A stretch of DNA of 64,000 nucleotides from Myripristis murdjan (lineage: Eukaryota > Chordata > Actinopteri > Holocentriformes > Holocentridae). The stretch lies in assembly GCF_902150065.1 (NCBI RefSeq), contig NC_043993.1, positions 12,500,685 to 12,564,684 on the forward strand, given 5' to 3'. The notes under the pieces are model-generated. The model made no database searches and was not told where the DNA came from. It was given only the letters and a program-made list of their open reading frames with translations. Both the position numbers and the translations under genes were made by a program. Shown in pieces: positions 1 through 13,277 of this stretch (within the stretch, counting starts at the first letter, position 1; every line of letters begins with the position of its first letter).

Positions 1-1054
1 ATACGGCAGGCAGCAGGCATCACACAGTAATACATCAGGACTCGCTCATTGGAACCCTATTGAGAACGTACTGCTCAATGCTGAGCTGCATACAAAATAA
101 ATCTCACTTTGTTTTTGGAAAGAGGGGAAGCTGCGCTCTCGCTTGCATTCCCAATCCCTCTCCTCTGATTCTCACTTTGTTTGGTGAGAGAGAGAGAGAG
201 ACGGGGAGAGAGAGAGGAACTGGTGCGGCGCTCTAGTCTAGTTATCAGCCGAAGGGGATATTTACAGGCTTAGATGGGGGTTGCGACTGAACCTCGGCTC
301 TCACTGAACTGACAGAGCAAAGACAGGCGTAGGAGACAGATCTGAGACAGGCTTATTACACAGACACAGAGGAGGGAGCACCATGTCAAGACGAGAATAT
401 TAATGACATGAAGACTGAGCAGTGGGGGGTTGGGGGAGTGAGGGGTGAACTCCATGCAAAATTCATTGTTAAACTTTGGAAAAGAATTAGACTTGGGCGG
501 AAAAAAAAAAGCGTGATCTGAATTCTGCAGCTCACTATCCCTCCTCCTGACTGGATTCTGTTTCTTCGCTGCAAAATGTGCCTAAATGCAGAGCCAGCTC
601 AAATAGCTCTCTCTCTCTCTCCTGCACTAAAGAGATGCACAAGACAGTGTGGATCAGCCTCCTGTGAAAAGCGGTTGGATAAAGATTTTCAACGTGTACC
701 CTCTGTTGCCGTCTTTATCAAGTCAATAAATTCGACAACAATCCCCCCTCCCCCTCGCCCGTCCCTCCTCCACTCCACCTCTTCCCAGATAGTGTCAAAT
801 GACTGACAGGTAATTAGTGGCAGATTGACCAGGTATTTTGTAAGAGGGTCCACGGAGGTTTGACTAATTCTGCTGCGTGAACAGATGCCGTGTGCGGTGT
901 GTGCGGTTACTTACAATTTCAGACAAGCAGGAAGCCTTTTATGTGAGAGGAATCTGTCAGAAAGGCTCGAGGTGATGCATCTGATTGTTCTGTGTGGAAG
1001 GATTGGGAAAAGACCCCCGAGGTTCGTGAAATACAATAAGTATACATAAAGATC

Positions 1055-1063
1055 CAAGAGAGG

Positions 1064-1101
<38 letters not shown>

Positions 1102-1142
1102 CAAAGAGATAGGGAGAGTGAAAGAGAGAGAGACACAGAGAC
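1055..1142. repeat. (GA)n-rich low-complexity tract
   Basis: Imperfect GA dinucleotide run interrupted by AAAG, ACAAAG and GGGAG steps. A similar shorter run lies at 187-216. The open frames across it on the minus strand are serine/leucine-only artefacts of the repeat. Confidence 0.85.
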
Positions 1143-1292
1143 AGGGAGTGCTGTAACACTTCCTGTCAAGCCCATTATCAGGAACTTCCTTTCAACATTA
1201 ACATCGGTTCCTTTTAGTATCATCTGCTAATTAGGCGGCTGACCTGCTTAAAATGTTTAATCATTAATACAATCTAATGAATTAGTTTAGAT

Positions 1293-1560
1293 GGTTTTCA
1301 AAGTGGGGTCCGGGGACCGCCGGCTGTCCTTGAGGGGCTTCCTGGGAGTCCTCAGCAAAATGAGAAATAGTTTAATATCATTATAATTTAATTCACTAGG
1401 AATTGTTACAATTCAATTAAGCACGAGCAATTATTTCAAGATTTTGTTTGAATCTCACCACTTGGAATCTATTTGTGTGAAGACTGAATACTTAACACAA
1501 GGGTGACAGTTTAATGATAACTTGGGGGTCCAAAACATGAAAATATGAAAAATGAAAAAC
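1293..1560 (+). mobile_element. hAT-like non-autonomous element, partial
   Basis: The left end begins with a TTTTCAAAGTGGGGTCCGGG-type hAT terminus. It is followed by a GTCCTCAGCAAAATGAG segment and a TTTAATAT/TTATAATTTAATT stretch that align by eye with the element at 13750-14453. The right edge, near a GGGGGTCC-AAAACATGAAAA segment, resembles the inverted terminus. It is shorter than the second copy, so it is probably an internally deleted relative. Family and edges are inferred from terminal similarity only. Confidence 0.6.
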
Positions 1561-4500
1561 CCACATTCTCCAAAATTTATAGGAAATGCAATCCAAAACA
1601 GAATTAATTAATCGCTGTGTAAGGCATTGGGTTCTGTTTTACGGGTCACACGTTATTCACAATCTATATGGTGACAACAGGTTTAATATAACAATGCAAA
1701 CAATGCCAGTAACAAAATGATAACGGAAATGAGAGGAAAAACACACAGAGATCAAAAACACATAATGTCAAGCAGACAGTATCTGACATAAAAAGCAAAT
1801 CAAATAAAACAAATCTACAGGTAAAATTTAAGACAACATCACAAAGCAAAGCTGTGACAAAAAAATAAAAAGGAAAGTGTCCAATAACTTTACACATCTC
1901 ACAGGGGACAACCACAGAGTCTGAAAAATAGAGGCTATGATTCCTCCTGCTGCTTTTGTGTTCAGGCTATCCCCCTTCTGTGCACACACACACACCCCTC
2001 TCTGTCTCACACACACACACTAAACAGGACATAGAAGCTACCTGATGCAGTCAATTAATCACATTAAAGGTTCTTAATGACTGTAATTGTTTAGATTAAC
2101 AGATATTGTGAGGTGTCATTTTCAAAAAGTAAAACTGGAACAAAAAAAAAAAACATGGAGGGGGAAAAATAATGAACAAATAAAACAGAGAGCTGAGTCA
2201 CATTCACATCTCGCACCGTCGCTGCCAGGCATGTCGCAGGCTACCCAGCAACCCACAGGGCAACGCCAACAAGCCAAACAAACCACATGTAATAACACAG
2301 GTACAGAGTGGGAGAGTAAACATAATGATGAAAGATACCAAATTACCCACAATACAGTTTAATCTTGTTTACAGGCTGTAATTTGATTGATGTCATGATG
2401 GATGTCCAAACTTAACTGTAACACTTAATTGTGTGAAGAGTCGGCTGAAACATTAGTCTCATTTCCTCAACAGCTAATCAGAGACGGGAAGGAAGCAAGA
2501 CAGTTTACTTACTGGGCACATTCGTCATCATTTCTGGAAAAATAAGCAGAGCTCAGCACCAAAACTTAATTGGGTTGGACATTTTGTTTTGTTTTTCTTG
2601 TGCCAATATAAGTTTGAGCAACATATCTGAAATATGTATAATCTTAGCTACATTGCAGTGTGTTTAACTCAGAGTGCCATGCTATCGATGTTTTTAAGCA
2701 TGATTTTTGAGGTCCTCTGGATGTGATTTGATGATGAAGGTCTAAGATCATTCACCTTGACCTTAGTTGCACTTCTCCCCTCCTCCTGAATCCTCTTTGA
2801 CCTAATTACATTATTGAACGGTATGTGTAGGTTTATTACAGTACTACAGTGGATTATAGTCTCCATTTTGTAATTGCTACAGTCCCGCTGCAGTGCATTC
2901 ATCCGTTACATCCCCATCCCATCTTACAAGTTTATTTCATGTCCAACATTTAATGAATGTCAGGACAAAAGACTGTGGGAGCAAACAGGATCCAAAAATC
3001 TGACTCCGCTGCCAAGAACTGCTGACTTACATTATTTATCAAAAAGCAATAAAACATGTTTTGCACAGCTGATACTTGTTACTCAAGAATACTCTATTTA
3101 CAACAGATGCAAATTAAAACATTTGCATTTTGAGAAATGTTTGTATGAAATTAAAATAAAAAAAAAAAAAAGAGGAAAAAGCAGCACATCAGAAATAAGG
3201 ATAAAGAGTGCTTTACATCTCATGCACCAATTTGTTTTGTATCCAAAAGGCATTTTTAGTCATTTCTGATGTACTGCTTTTTCCTGTTTTTCTGAAATCA
3301 AATTGTCCAAGTTAAGGTATATTGCAGTCCCTGGCGAAGAGGTGCACCTGTATCCACCCCTATCAACCTCTATATTTTATTTGCACTGTATGTTGTTTAT
3401 TGTTACTGTATGCTACAAATATTCAATATATATCAGTTTTGCCTTTTGACAATTATTTATCAGTTATTGGCTAAGTTAACATGGTCCTTTATGCATTTTT
3501 GTCCCTACTGCCCTTGCTTTAACTTTGAAACAGGACCTCCGTTGAAAAACAGTTTTCAGTCATTCATAACAATGGCAAAAGAGCTCAGTGACACAGTTTG
3601 TGGCCAAAATGTGCCCATGAGTGTGGAAAAATATACATCAAATTACAGCTAAATTCAAGGTTTCATAGGGCACAGCACTCTACAAAGCACTTTGCAGAGA
3701 TTTTCACAAACCAAGTTACTTTGATCCAAAGTGAGAGGAGAAAGGCTTAAAGTGACCACACCGTTTGTAGACCAGCATGTCAATCTAGCCTCTTTACGAG
3801 ACAAAACAGCATCTGCTTCCAGGATTAAAGCCAACCAAATAAAGAACTTCCTACTCCAGTTAATAAAGATGATTGGCAAACTGCAGGCTCAATGAGAGAG
3901 CAGCAGTTTCCAAATCACTTCTTGGACATCAAAACAAGTCTAAATGTTTAGTGTGGGCCAAACAATTTCACTGCTGCAGGCTGGAGTAAAGCCTTGTTTC
4001 CAGAGTAATCAAACATTTAATTTTACACATGTAGTCAGAGACGGCGACGGTATGAACTAATTGACTTACATTCATTCTCTACAGCCTTTCTCTAATCTGA
4101 GCCATATCCAACTTGTGCCTAACCCTAACCTTAACCAATAAGCCAAAATGACGATGTATAAAACATTGCTATCCTAGGAAAAAGAATTTGGTCAGAGGTT
4201 AATACAACGATTCAAAAAACCTATATGGATGGCAATTCAATATCAAGCAATGTTATGGTACAGCGTGGTTGAGACACTCAGGTATGGGGTGTTTCACCTA
4301 TTGGTGACTTGCACAGGATCAGTCACAGTTTGGCCAAAGAGAAGAAACTGACAGTCGAATGGACATCCCCGTTCAAATTAACATAGCAGGACAGCCAGAG
4401 CAGCAGCCATTTTAATTTGAATGGCTGCCATTGCAAAGAAATTACTGTTGTAGCGGCTAACTTCCATATATGAACTGACAAGTTGTGGACTCACTGAGGT

Positions 4501-4789
4501 GACGTTTTGCAGTGATGACCAGATGAGCTGTGGAGCAGTACAAATGACGGAGAGGCGTCTTTTGAGCACTTTCTCTATTGCCTTGCTACTGAAGGGGATA
4601 ATGGGATGATTTTACAGACTTTACGTAGGACGGACTTTACAGCCCCACTGATGTATGTTGTCACCACAACAATTAACAACAATCGGCATTTTCTTTTGAA
4701 CCAGTCAAATCACCACAGCAAAGACTTCAATTTCCGTTCTACTCTCATTCAATTTCTGTGAGTAGCACTCTTTTCTACAGAGACATGGT

Positions 4790-5240
4790 ATCCTGTCTGA
4801 CTAAAGCTGTGTGGGGAGGAAGACTCGCTTCCCAGCAGACAGTGAACCTAAACATGCTTCAAAGCTCTGCAAGGCCTTTTTGAATTCCAAGGAAGTGCAT
4901 GAAGCGCTGACTTGCGTGGCTTTCCTCCAATAGTAACCAGGCTCAACCCCAGCGAACACCTTTGGGAACAGTTGAAAAGGAGCAAGTTAAAACATACCGT
5001 AACATCACAAGACACTCCTTGGGTATGGAATAATGTGGACCCTCAGATTCTGCACAAACTTGGAGAATTGATGCCAGAGTACAAGCTGGGATGAAGGCAA
5101 AAAACTGACAACTACTGGCAGATTTTGGCTTTCAGTAAATGCTAGTAGTGAAGAAAAATAAATGTTGTCTGAGAAATACTAGGGTGCTAATAATTTGTAT
5201 TTGTTTTCAATAAATGATGGAACAAAACAGTTATTGTCAG
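4790..5240 (+). mobile_element. Tc1/mariner transposase 3' remnant (decayed)
   Basis: Translation gives a DSEPKHASKLCK-like block at about 4838, which matches the Tc1 DNDPKHTSK motif with the second catalytic Asp. About 34 codons later, at about 4943, comes LNPSEHLWEQLKR, matching the Tc1 LNPIEHLWEQLKR motif with the catalytic Glu. An MPEYKLG-type tail follows, then a GGGTGCTAATAATTT segment typical of Tc1 right ends. In-frame stops between the two motifs and the lack of the N-terminal half show it is dead. It is a plain DNA transposon fossil upstream of the first visible caln1 exon. Confidence 0.85.
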
Positions 5241-5248
5241 TGGACCAG

Positions 5249-6090
5249 GTATTATAATAACCATCTACCACCATTGATATTACATTAGGTAATGATGAAC
5301 AAATAATGAAAAAACATTATTATAAACATTATTATTATTATTGTAAATGATGAGTTAGTACTATGTAAACATATCACAAATATGTTGTAAGTCATCTATA
5401 CATGATTAGTTAACTATAAAATATCTTGGACAAATCATTAGTAAATGATAACTTCATGATACATCAGCTCAACAAACACCACACTGTGGTTCACATTAAT
5501 GTCAGTGATAATGTCTGTGCTATGATCAATTATTTACACTTTAGGGAATACAAAAGTACTTGTAAATGTCTTTTAAATGATTCAGAAATATATTTACACA
5601 TTATTTATAACAGATGAAGAACAGGCCTCTTAAATAACATACAGCAACAATTCATTAGGCATTTACTAATGATTTGGTCATGAATATGTCATAATTAACT
5701 AATCATTTGTAGATGATTTACAACATATTTGTGCTTTTAACATAGTATTAACTAATCCTTTACAAATGTGTATTGATGTTTTATATGTTTTATTGATGTT
5801 CTTGATTATCATTAACTAATGTCTTATACGTGATTCACTAACGAGCTTTAGTAAGTCTTACAATATATTTCAAATCATCAAGTTATCATTTACTAATGAT
5901 TTGTTCATGAATATTTCATCGTTGACTAATAATTTATGGATGACTTACAATATATTTGTAATATGTTTACATATCATTAACTAATAAATTACAAAGGTGA
6001 ATTAATGTTTTATCCATGAATTGTTTATCATTAACTAATGTCATATAAGTGACTCACTAATCAACATTATTATAAAGTGTTACCAAGACC
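5249..6090 (+). repeat. Degenerate AT-rich interspersed repeat of ACTTTATAATAATG type
   Basis: The block contains repeated diverged copies of ATTAACTAAT, GATGATTTACAA and TTGTTCATGAATAT units, spaced irregularly at about 100-200 bases. It ends with ATTATTATAAAGTGTTACCAA, which in reverse is the TTGGTAACACTTTATAATAAT terminus common in fish repeats. The left edge also has ATTATAATAA. It ends only about 45 bases before a caln1 splice acceptor. I cannot assign a superfamily. Confidence 0.65.
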
Positions 6091-6135
6091 AACAGTGTTG
6101 TGTTGTGTTTTCTGTGTTTTTGTGCTGCCCCGCAG

Positions 6136-8803
6136 AGATCCGTGAGGCGTTTCGTGTTTTGGACCGCGATGGGAATGGTTTCATCTCCAAACAGGAGCTG
6201 GGCATGGCCATGCGCTCTCTGGGTTACATGCCCAGCGAAGTGGAGCTGGCCATCATCATGCAGAGACTAGACATGGATGGTGAGGCACACACAGAAACAC
6301 ACATGCTCCCTTGCATACGTGACGGGAAAAATGGAATATATAAATATTTATGCCCCTATTCCAGAGAGATACCACATATATTACACATCTATACTGTTAT
6401 TTATGGTATAAACATATGCACCGCCTTTGGATATGGTGATATATGTGTAGCCCATATATGTTAAACTTATATTCCTTATATGGCCGTATATGGACACCCA
6501 TATCTACTCAACATATGTATATGACAGTGGCAGCTAGAAATAAAAAAGGGAAGGATGCATATACTTGTAAAATGTATTAGTCATAAATATTTATGTGGAA
6601 AGTCTCTATATGCATATTTGCATACGGGTGGAGTTGTTGTGTTTTTAAACACTTGAGTCAAACAGATCTACATGTGATGTGTTCAGGTTGCAAGAGGCTT
6701 GATTTTCATCCATGAGTAAAACTCATAAAGACTGTATGTGAGCTTCCTGAAAATCATGTGGTCAAGTAAACGCCAAATTGTATCTCATTCTCCCAAAGAA
6801 AGCAAAAAATGTGGCTATTCTTATTGCATATGTGCAGGTGATTAATAGGAATAAAAAGGTGAATATATAATATGATACATGTAAAAGAAAAAATGTCATA
6901 TGAAGCCAAAAATACTGTATTCAATAAACACATTTGAGCATATAACTTTATTGATCCCGCTCCTCTCAGAATTATGCCCCATAATCTGTACCTGTATTGG
7001 CTTTAGAGACATGGTGGTTCAAAAGTCTAACAAAACCCCCTGGAGACGAAACAGCGAGTGCCTGTCTGCTCCGGGCTCTTTATTCCACTCCGTCTTGTAA
7101 ATTGACCAAGGACTGCAATTACTCCTCAGCAGCCCCCTGCATCACAAACAAGCTCTTCAGACTTTCGCCCAGTCCTTATATCTGTCTATTCTTGATTCCA
7201 CAGCTTCCTTTAGGTATCAAAGGTCAGAACTAAAAGCTTTTCGCCTTGCCTCCACGAGTGGTCTGACCATTTGAGAGTCACACTGTCTTTTGGTCAAGAA
7301 GAGACAGTCTCTCTCTCTAAGTCCTCTGCCTGTCATCTCCATATTATCGCTAATAAATTCCTGAAAGAGGTCACTGGCACAAATAGTTCAAGGATATTCA
7401 TTATTATCAAGACTTAGACCACGCGTATAACTTCTCCATTATCATATCATTAAATCCTTCATTAAGAAACCCTGATTCTTTGGTTTTTGGTATCTTGTTC
7501 TTGCCCTTAACCTCCCACTGGATTTTCAACAGAAAATGGCACCGGGAGTCTTTAATACTACTATTACCACTAATATTATAATAATAATATGTTTCTAATA
7601 GTAGTAATACCACTACCACCACCGCTATCACTAATTCTCCAACTAACTCAAAGGCTAATAGGCCTTAAAAGTTATGTCTTCATTTCTTTGCATTTTCAAG
7701 ACTTCCACCTCCATCAAAAAGTTTCTCATCTATTGGAGAAACGAATGGATTGTCCTTATTCCTTCGTCTCCCTCGTCCTCCCCCGTCTTTTGTCATCTTT
7801 AAAAAAAAGGATGACAAAATGGCCAAGGACATGGACTTGGAGCTTACAAGGAGCTTTTTTATGACTCAGCAACAAGCTAAATGATTTTCGGTATAAATTT
7901 AGTCAAATGCCAATCAAAGAACAGCCAGCTTCGTACTTAATGTGCACAGCACTGTTAGCATTTTGTAAGCAAAACAATTGTATTAGTTGGAAAGTGGCAG
8001 CAGAGTTTGATTGATCCTGTCCCATTACAGAGAGAAACATGGAGATGTTCAAGTTTTAAATCCCAGCTTAAATGACAGACTATGACAGGGAAGATTAATT
8101 AAAAACAAACAAACAAACAAACCAACAAAAAAAAAAAACCCAACAATATATAGTCCCCAAAGAGAAAATGTATTTGATCCAGATTTCCGTATTTGTATTC
8201 AAAATAACTTCAAACGTCTAAGACCTAGTAGAAGTGGGGATATTGGAAGTAGCATTATATGGGATAATTAAACTACACAGCAACATTATTGTTTTCTTCA
8301 AATGAACAAGATGCACTGTGCTGAAAATGCTCAGAGTTTTAATTCCATGGGACGCTGACTATTGATTGCTATCGCTCGTAATAGACCGGCGTGTTTGTTA
8401 ACAACAGTGTTCAACAATAGAATATATAATGCAAACATTTGGTTGTGTCTTTTGAATTTAAATGTGCCAAATGTTCCTTGGCTTCGACTGAGCAGAGGCA
8501 AACACAAACACAAGCCCACATGCACTCGCTCGTAGACACACAGGCGAGCGTGAGCACCGCCACGTACGCACACAAGCACACACACACACACACACCTTAT
8601 TTGAAAGGTGAATTAATGCTGATGATGCATGAGTGTTTGTCATGGATGAGGGCAGATCCATCTGTTGATCTGTCTTGGGGCACATTTCTTTGTTTTGACA
8701 AACAAATATACTCCTGCATAGAATGCATTATTAAGCACCAATCTGGCTTCCTGTCTGGGTGTCTGATTTTTCTTTTGTGCCGATCTGTCTCGCTGCCTTT
8801 CGG

Positions 8804-8845
<42 letters not shown>

Positions 8846-9201
8846 TCCCTGCTTGCTCGCCTGTCTGCCTCTCTGCCTGCATGTCTTCAGGTGACGGCCA
8901 GGTGGACTTTGAGGAGTTCATGACGATACTGGGACCCAAACTGCTGTCGTCTGACAACAGGGAAGGATTCCTCGGAAACACCATCGACAACATCTTCTGG
9001 CAGGTGAGGGATAGCTGCTGGCTGCATCCATCTTCCCTGTCGCTTACCTTCCCTCATCGTTTATCTTTTCCATCAGTTACGCCTCCTCTTGTCGTGCCTC
9101 GGCTCTGACTAGGTATCCTGTCTAGATCTTTAAACACGCGCCTGCTTTCTGCAGTTACTGGCACTAGCGCACACACACTGATACATGCGCAAATATATAG
9201 A

Positions 9202-9241
<40 letters not shown>

Positions 9242-9362
9242 ACACACACACTCTCAGACCCCCTACCTGTATCTGCTGTTCTAGGACAAAAACAGAGGCT
9301 CATTTTTTGGTTCAGGGCCTTGAAGGAAAGAGACATGCTGAGATCTGAGAGCCACTCTTTTT

Positions 9363-9427
<65 letters not shown>

Positions 9428-12400
9428 ACATAGTGAAGACCAGAACAAGTTTTTAACCAACAGAATGGGGACATTCTTGGGAAGTGAGGAGTTTCTGGCA
9501 GTTGTCACAGCTCACAATTACAAAGGCAAATTCTGTATTGATTAAGGTTTAGGGTTAACCTGATTCGACTGTCATCACACCCATAAATGGATGTTATCAG
9601 TCACAATCACTCCTACAGGTATGGGTTAGTAGGGCCCCAGTGCACCTTCTAGTGGGTCGGAGGGTTGTCTTAACTCGTGAAATGGGATCCAGGGGGCAGA
9701 CGTACTGTGACCTGGTATAAGGACCAAAGAAGTCGGTCACAGAAGGAGGTGGTTGTGGTGGTGAACGGGGAAAACACACAGACCTTCACTCCAGAGCCCT
9801 GGGATCGAGTCCCAACTAAAGTAAGAACCTTTCTTATTTTTATAATGTTTGCTAACATTAAGCTTCCTAACCTTAACCATCACCTTTCTCTAACCTTCAT
9901 GACAAACCCTTTCCTAACCTTAATCAAGTAGCTAATGAAAGCAAAGCTAACGAAAGTGCCTGAAGTTAGGATTAGTGACATTAGGATTAGATGACACATG
10001 AACGTTTGATTGGTTGGACAGATGATGACTGCCTTCTGACCCACTACAAGGTGCAGTAGGGACCGACTAACCCACACTTGTAGGGGTGATTACGATATAT
10101 AACTCCCATTCAGTGGTGTGATACCAGTCGAAACAGGTTTAGAATTAGATTTGGGTTAAGTATAGGGTAAGTGTTTGGACAGGCATGCGTTGGTTATGCT
10201 TAACATTAGAGAAAGACTGTAAAACACTGTAAAAAAAAATGAATGGGAGTCAATATGATGTCCTTACAGAGACAGAAAGACAAGATTGTGTGTGTGCGCG
10301 CATGTGTGTGTTAGTGACTTAGAGGGCATTACCATAATAAAGATTTCAGGGAAGAGCCTCAGTATGGGCTGGAGCCTGCGCCTTCAAAGGTCTAAACTCG
10401 GCTCAGTGGTGATTAAGCCTGAGGCTCATCTAGATGCTTTTGAACATGCTGTGTTTCTTTTAAGCTTACTTTGTTTTAGAAAAATCGTTGCATTCTGGAC
10501 AGAAAATCATTCAAAATTCACCGCTCCTGGAGAGTTTCTGCCTCGGAGGGAAGACAGACCACCAGTCGTAATAATAAGAAGTCCGGAGCTTGAATGGGTG
10601 TGTGGGGGCTGTCTGAAGAGGGCTGGTTGAGTAGGGTGACAGCTCTTGAAAAGCTTTTCAGTGCTTTCCTTGAGTCAAATGAGAGAAGAAACATTAAGAG
10701 GATGACTCACTGAAATGAGGAGGTGTGTGTGTTTCAGGTTACGGACACATACTGGGCTTCATTTACATAAATATTCTACATCCTAGATTTCAGTGTACAA
10801 TCATAATCAGCAAATGTGACCAAAAAAAGCAAGGAGATTTTTTTTTTTTTTTTTTATCTATGGCATTCATACATTGGAAAACAATAGAAAATACTTGATG
10901 GTACCTAGTGAAAGTCAGTGTCAACAGCTACTTTTGACACAAACATTGTCTCCTCCTCCATCACCTTTTTTTTTTATAAATGTGGCCCATTGTATCTGCA
11001 ATGGAAGAAATGGAGCAAGATGCAGTACAGTGAGCTAGCCAGAGAAGCTAAAAGGGATGAGAGCTCTCAGAGAGGAGGACTGGACAATATAAGGGGGGTG
11101 AGAGAGGAGAGGAGGAGATGCCCCACATAAAGATACAGGAATACAAAGGAAAAGCACAAAGGAGGAGAGGGGGGTAAAATGAAGGAAGAGGAACGAGAGA
11201 CTGATTCATGAAGGTCGCAGACAGTGTGTGTCTCTGGGGTGATTTAAAACGTTCACCTCCCACTAAGAGACAGACAGACAGACCAACAGAAAACAGGAAG
11301 AGGACAGAAAAACCGAGAGACATAACGTGAGAGAAAGAGGAAAAGACATAGGAGAGGAAATGAAAGTAGGAGACCAAGAGGAGCCGTGAAGAAAGAGAGG
11401 AGGGGGAAGAATTGGTGGGAGGGAGTGTGCCTCTGAGGGCTGCGATGGCAGTGTTTTTGTGTGTTTGTGCGCATGCTGTGTGTGTGTCTGTTTATATTTC
11501 ACGCACTGCAGAGAGAGAGAGACAGGCATAGAGAAAAAGAGAGAGGTTGAAAAATAAGAGAGAGAGAGGGAAGAGGAGACGAAGGAGCGGAGGCACATCT
11601 TGGTAGGCCATAATGACTCAATTCAGGATGTTCAGATAATATCATCACACAGTGAGATGCATACTGATTGTCTTCACAGGGGAGAATGGAGATGGCATGC
11701 GCTGCATTTAATTACATTTCCCTCTGTGTGTGTATGTGCGTGAGTGTGTATGCACGTGCATGTGTGCGTGCACGGCTCAAACCGTTCTCGAATAAACTGG
11801 TGAAGTGTTTCTGTACACTTGTGTATGCATTGTGTTTATGCCCGAGCTTGTTGTGTTCCTGTTTATTTTCCACTATGTAAAGGCCCTCAGAGGCTTGAAT
11901 CCACCCCTTGGGTTATTCAGATATCAGCTTTGAAAAAAATACTGACTCAGGTTGCCAGATTTCCGCTGACAGTCAGTAAATCAGATTTTTAAAAAGGAGG
12001 CGCCCTGTCCTCCATCGCAAATTAGGGTCCTTTTCCACTGCAGAGCAAGAAACAAGAACCGGCCCAAGTGGTGCTAGATCCGGTTCCTGCGGTTGTGTTT
12101 GAGCCGAGGACAGACAGTGACCTACATAACCAATTCAACAAAGCCAGCAACGCAGTCTCCTCAGCTCTGCTCACAGGGATGATTTTGTCATTGGTGTCAC
12201 TGGATCTCAAGGTTTCCAAAGATACCAAACATGTTCTGTTGAGTTACACAGGGAGAGTTGTATAGAATGGTGCACAAGACATCTGGACACTTAATCTTTG
12301 ATTTAATGATGCAACCACACAACAATGGCATCTTTGGGTTTGAATATTTTGCTCAATGTTTCAGCTGCAGATACATAATACGTATGTGCCACTGTCGTAC

Positions 12401-13229
12401 AATATTCCTTTTAATAACTTTTGAGGCCACTTGAGGGCAAATTTAAAGGAAAATTTGAGTTCCAGGAGGTAATCATCATTTAGCCATATTACAATGACAG
12501 CTTGGACCTCATGGTGTTTTTTTTTTTCCTGTTTGGTTTCTTCCAACACTTGACAGCAAACAACAAAATTCTTCTACTTTTACATGAATTAAAACATGTT
12601 AAAACATTGGCTGAGAACCTGTTGAAACGTTGGTCCTTTTTAATAAAATGTAACCAGAGTAACTAGAGTGTGTGTCGACTCCACACATACTCGTCAGTGT
12701 GTAACCAAGAGTCCATTCATCACATTGAAAGACAGCCTGTGAGTCAACTCTGGAAACTGTGAGTCAGGTACAGCCCTAATGTCCGTACAGGTGACCAGTG
12801 CAGCCAAATGTATAGTAACTCAAGCAACGCGATGTGTCTGTTACATAAGTTGTGCCATTTGGTGGATGAGTGCCTCACAGTGCCATGAGTGCACATATTT
12901 TTACCATCAGTGGCCCCGATGCAAATCAAAAACCAATCCATGGCAGTATCACTCTGGTCACCGAGCTGCAGAGGATGATTCTCCAAGCACAAGGGTTAAA
13001 ACATAGCAAGAGAGTATTCGGGAAAGAAATATGCGAGAGTCCTTAGTCTGGATGACTTTTTGTTTTTTTTAAAGGGTCAGAGGAGCAAACAGGAGGAATG
13101 TGTGAGATGTGAGAGGGCAGGCAGGATGGGAAGGACAGTCTGAAGCATCTGCTCTTCTGATTGATGTGTCCTGACTCCTCCACTGGTCACCGCTCATGAT
13201 CCCCTGCTGTTTTTCCCACACACGCGCGT

Positions 13230-13277
<48 letters not shown>

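Larger units (their letters stand above)
1..6135 (+). other. Sequence upstream of first visible caln1 exon; no exon found
   Basis: I find no convincing protein-coding exon here. It is probably the intron upstream of the first visible caln1 exon, because that exon begins mid-codon. The calneuron N-terminus (the segment around MPFH..., ending in an E-L-D-E-type junction) was sought in this stretch and not seen, so it should lie left of the window. The contents are GA-rich low-complexity tracts near 190 and 1050-1140, a hAT-like repeat near 1293-1560, a Tc1 transposase remnant near 4790-5240 and a degenerate AT-rich repeat at 5249-6090. Short open frames here read through simple repeats or lack conservation. 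Confidence 0.55.

Noticed and set aside
576-806. 76-codon plus-strand open frame considered as the caln1 N-terminal exon
   Set aside because: Does not resemble the calneuron N-terminus (MPFHHVTAGLLYKG...) and has no donor in the required phase.
9780-9830. GGGATCGAGTCCC resembling a tRNA T arm
   Set aside because: It lies inside the MITE 9605-10091 and no acceptor, D or anticodon arm can be formed around it.
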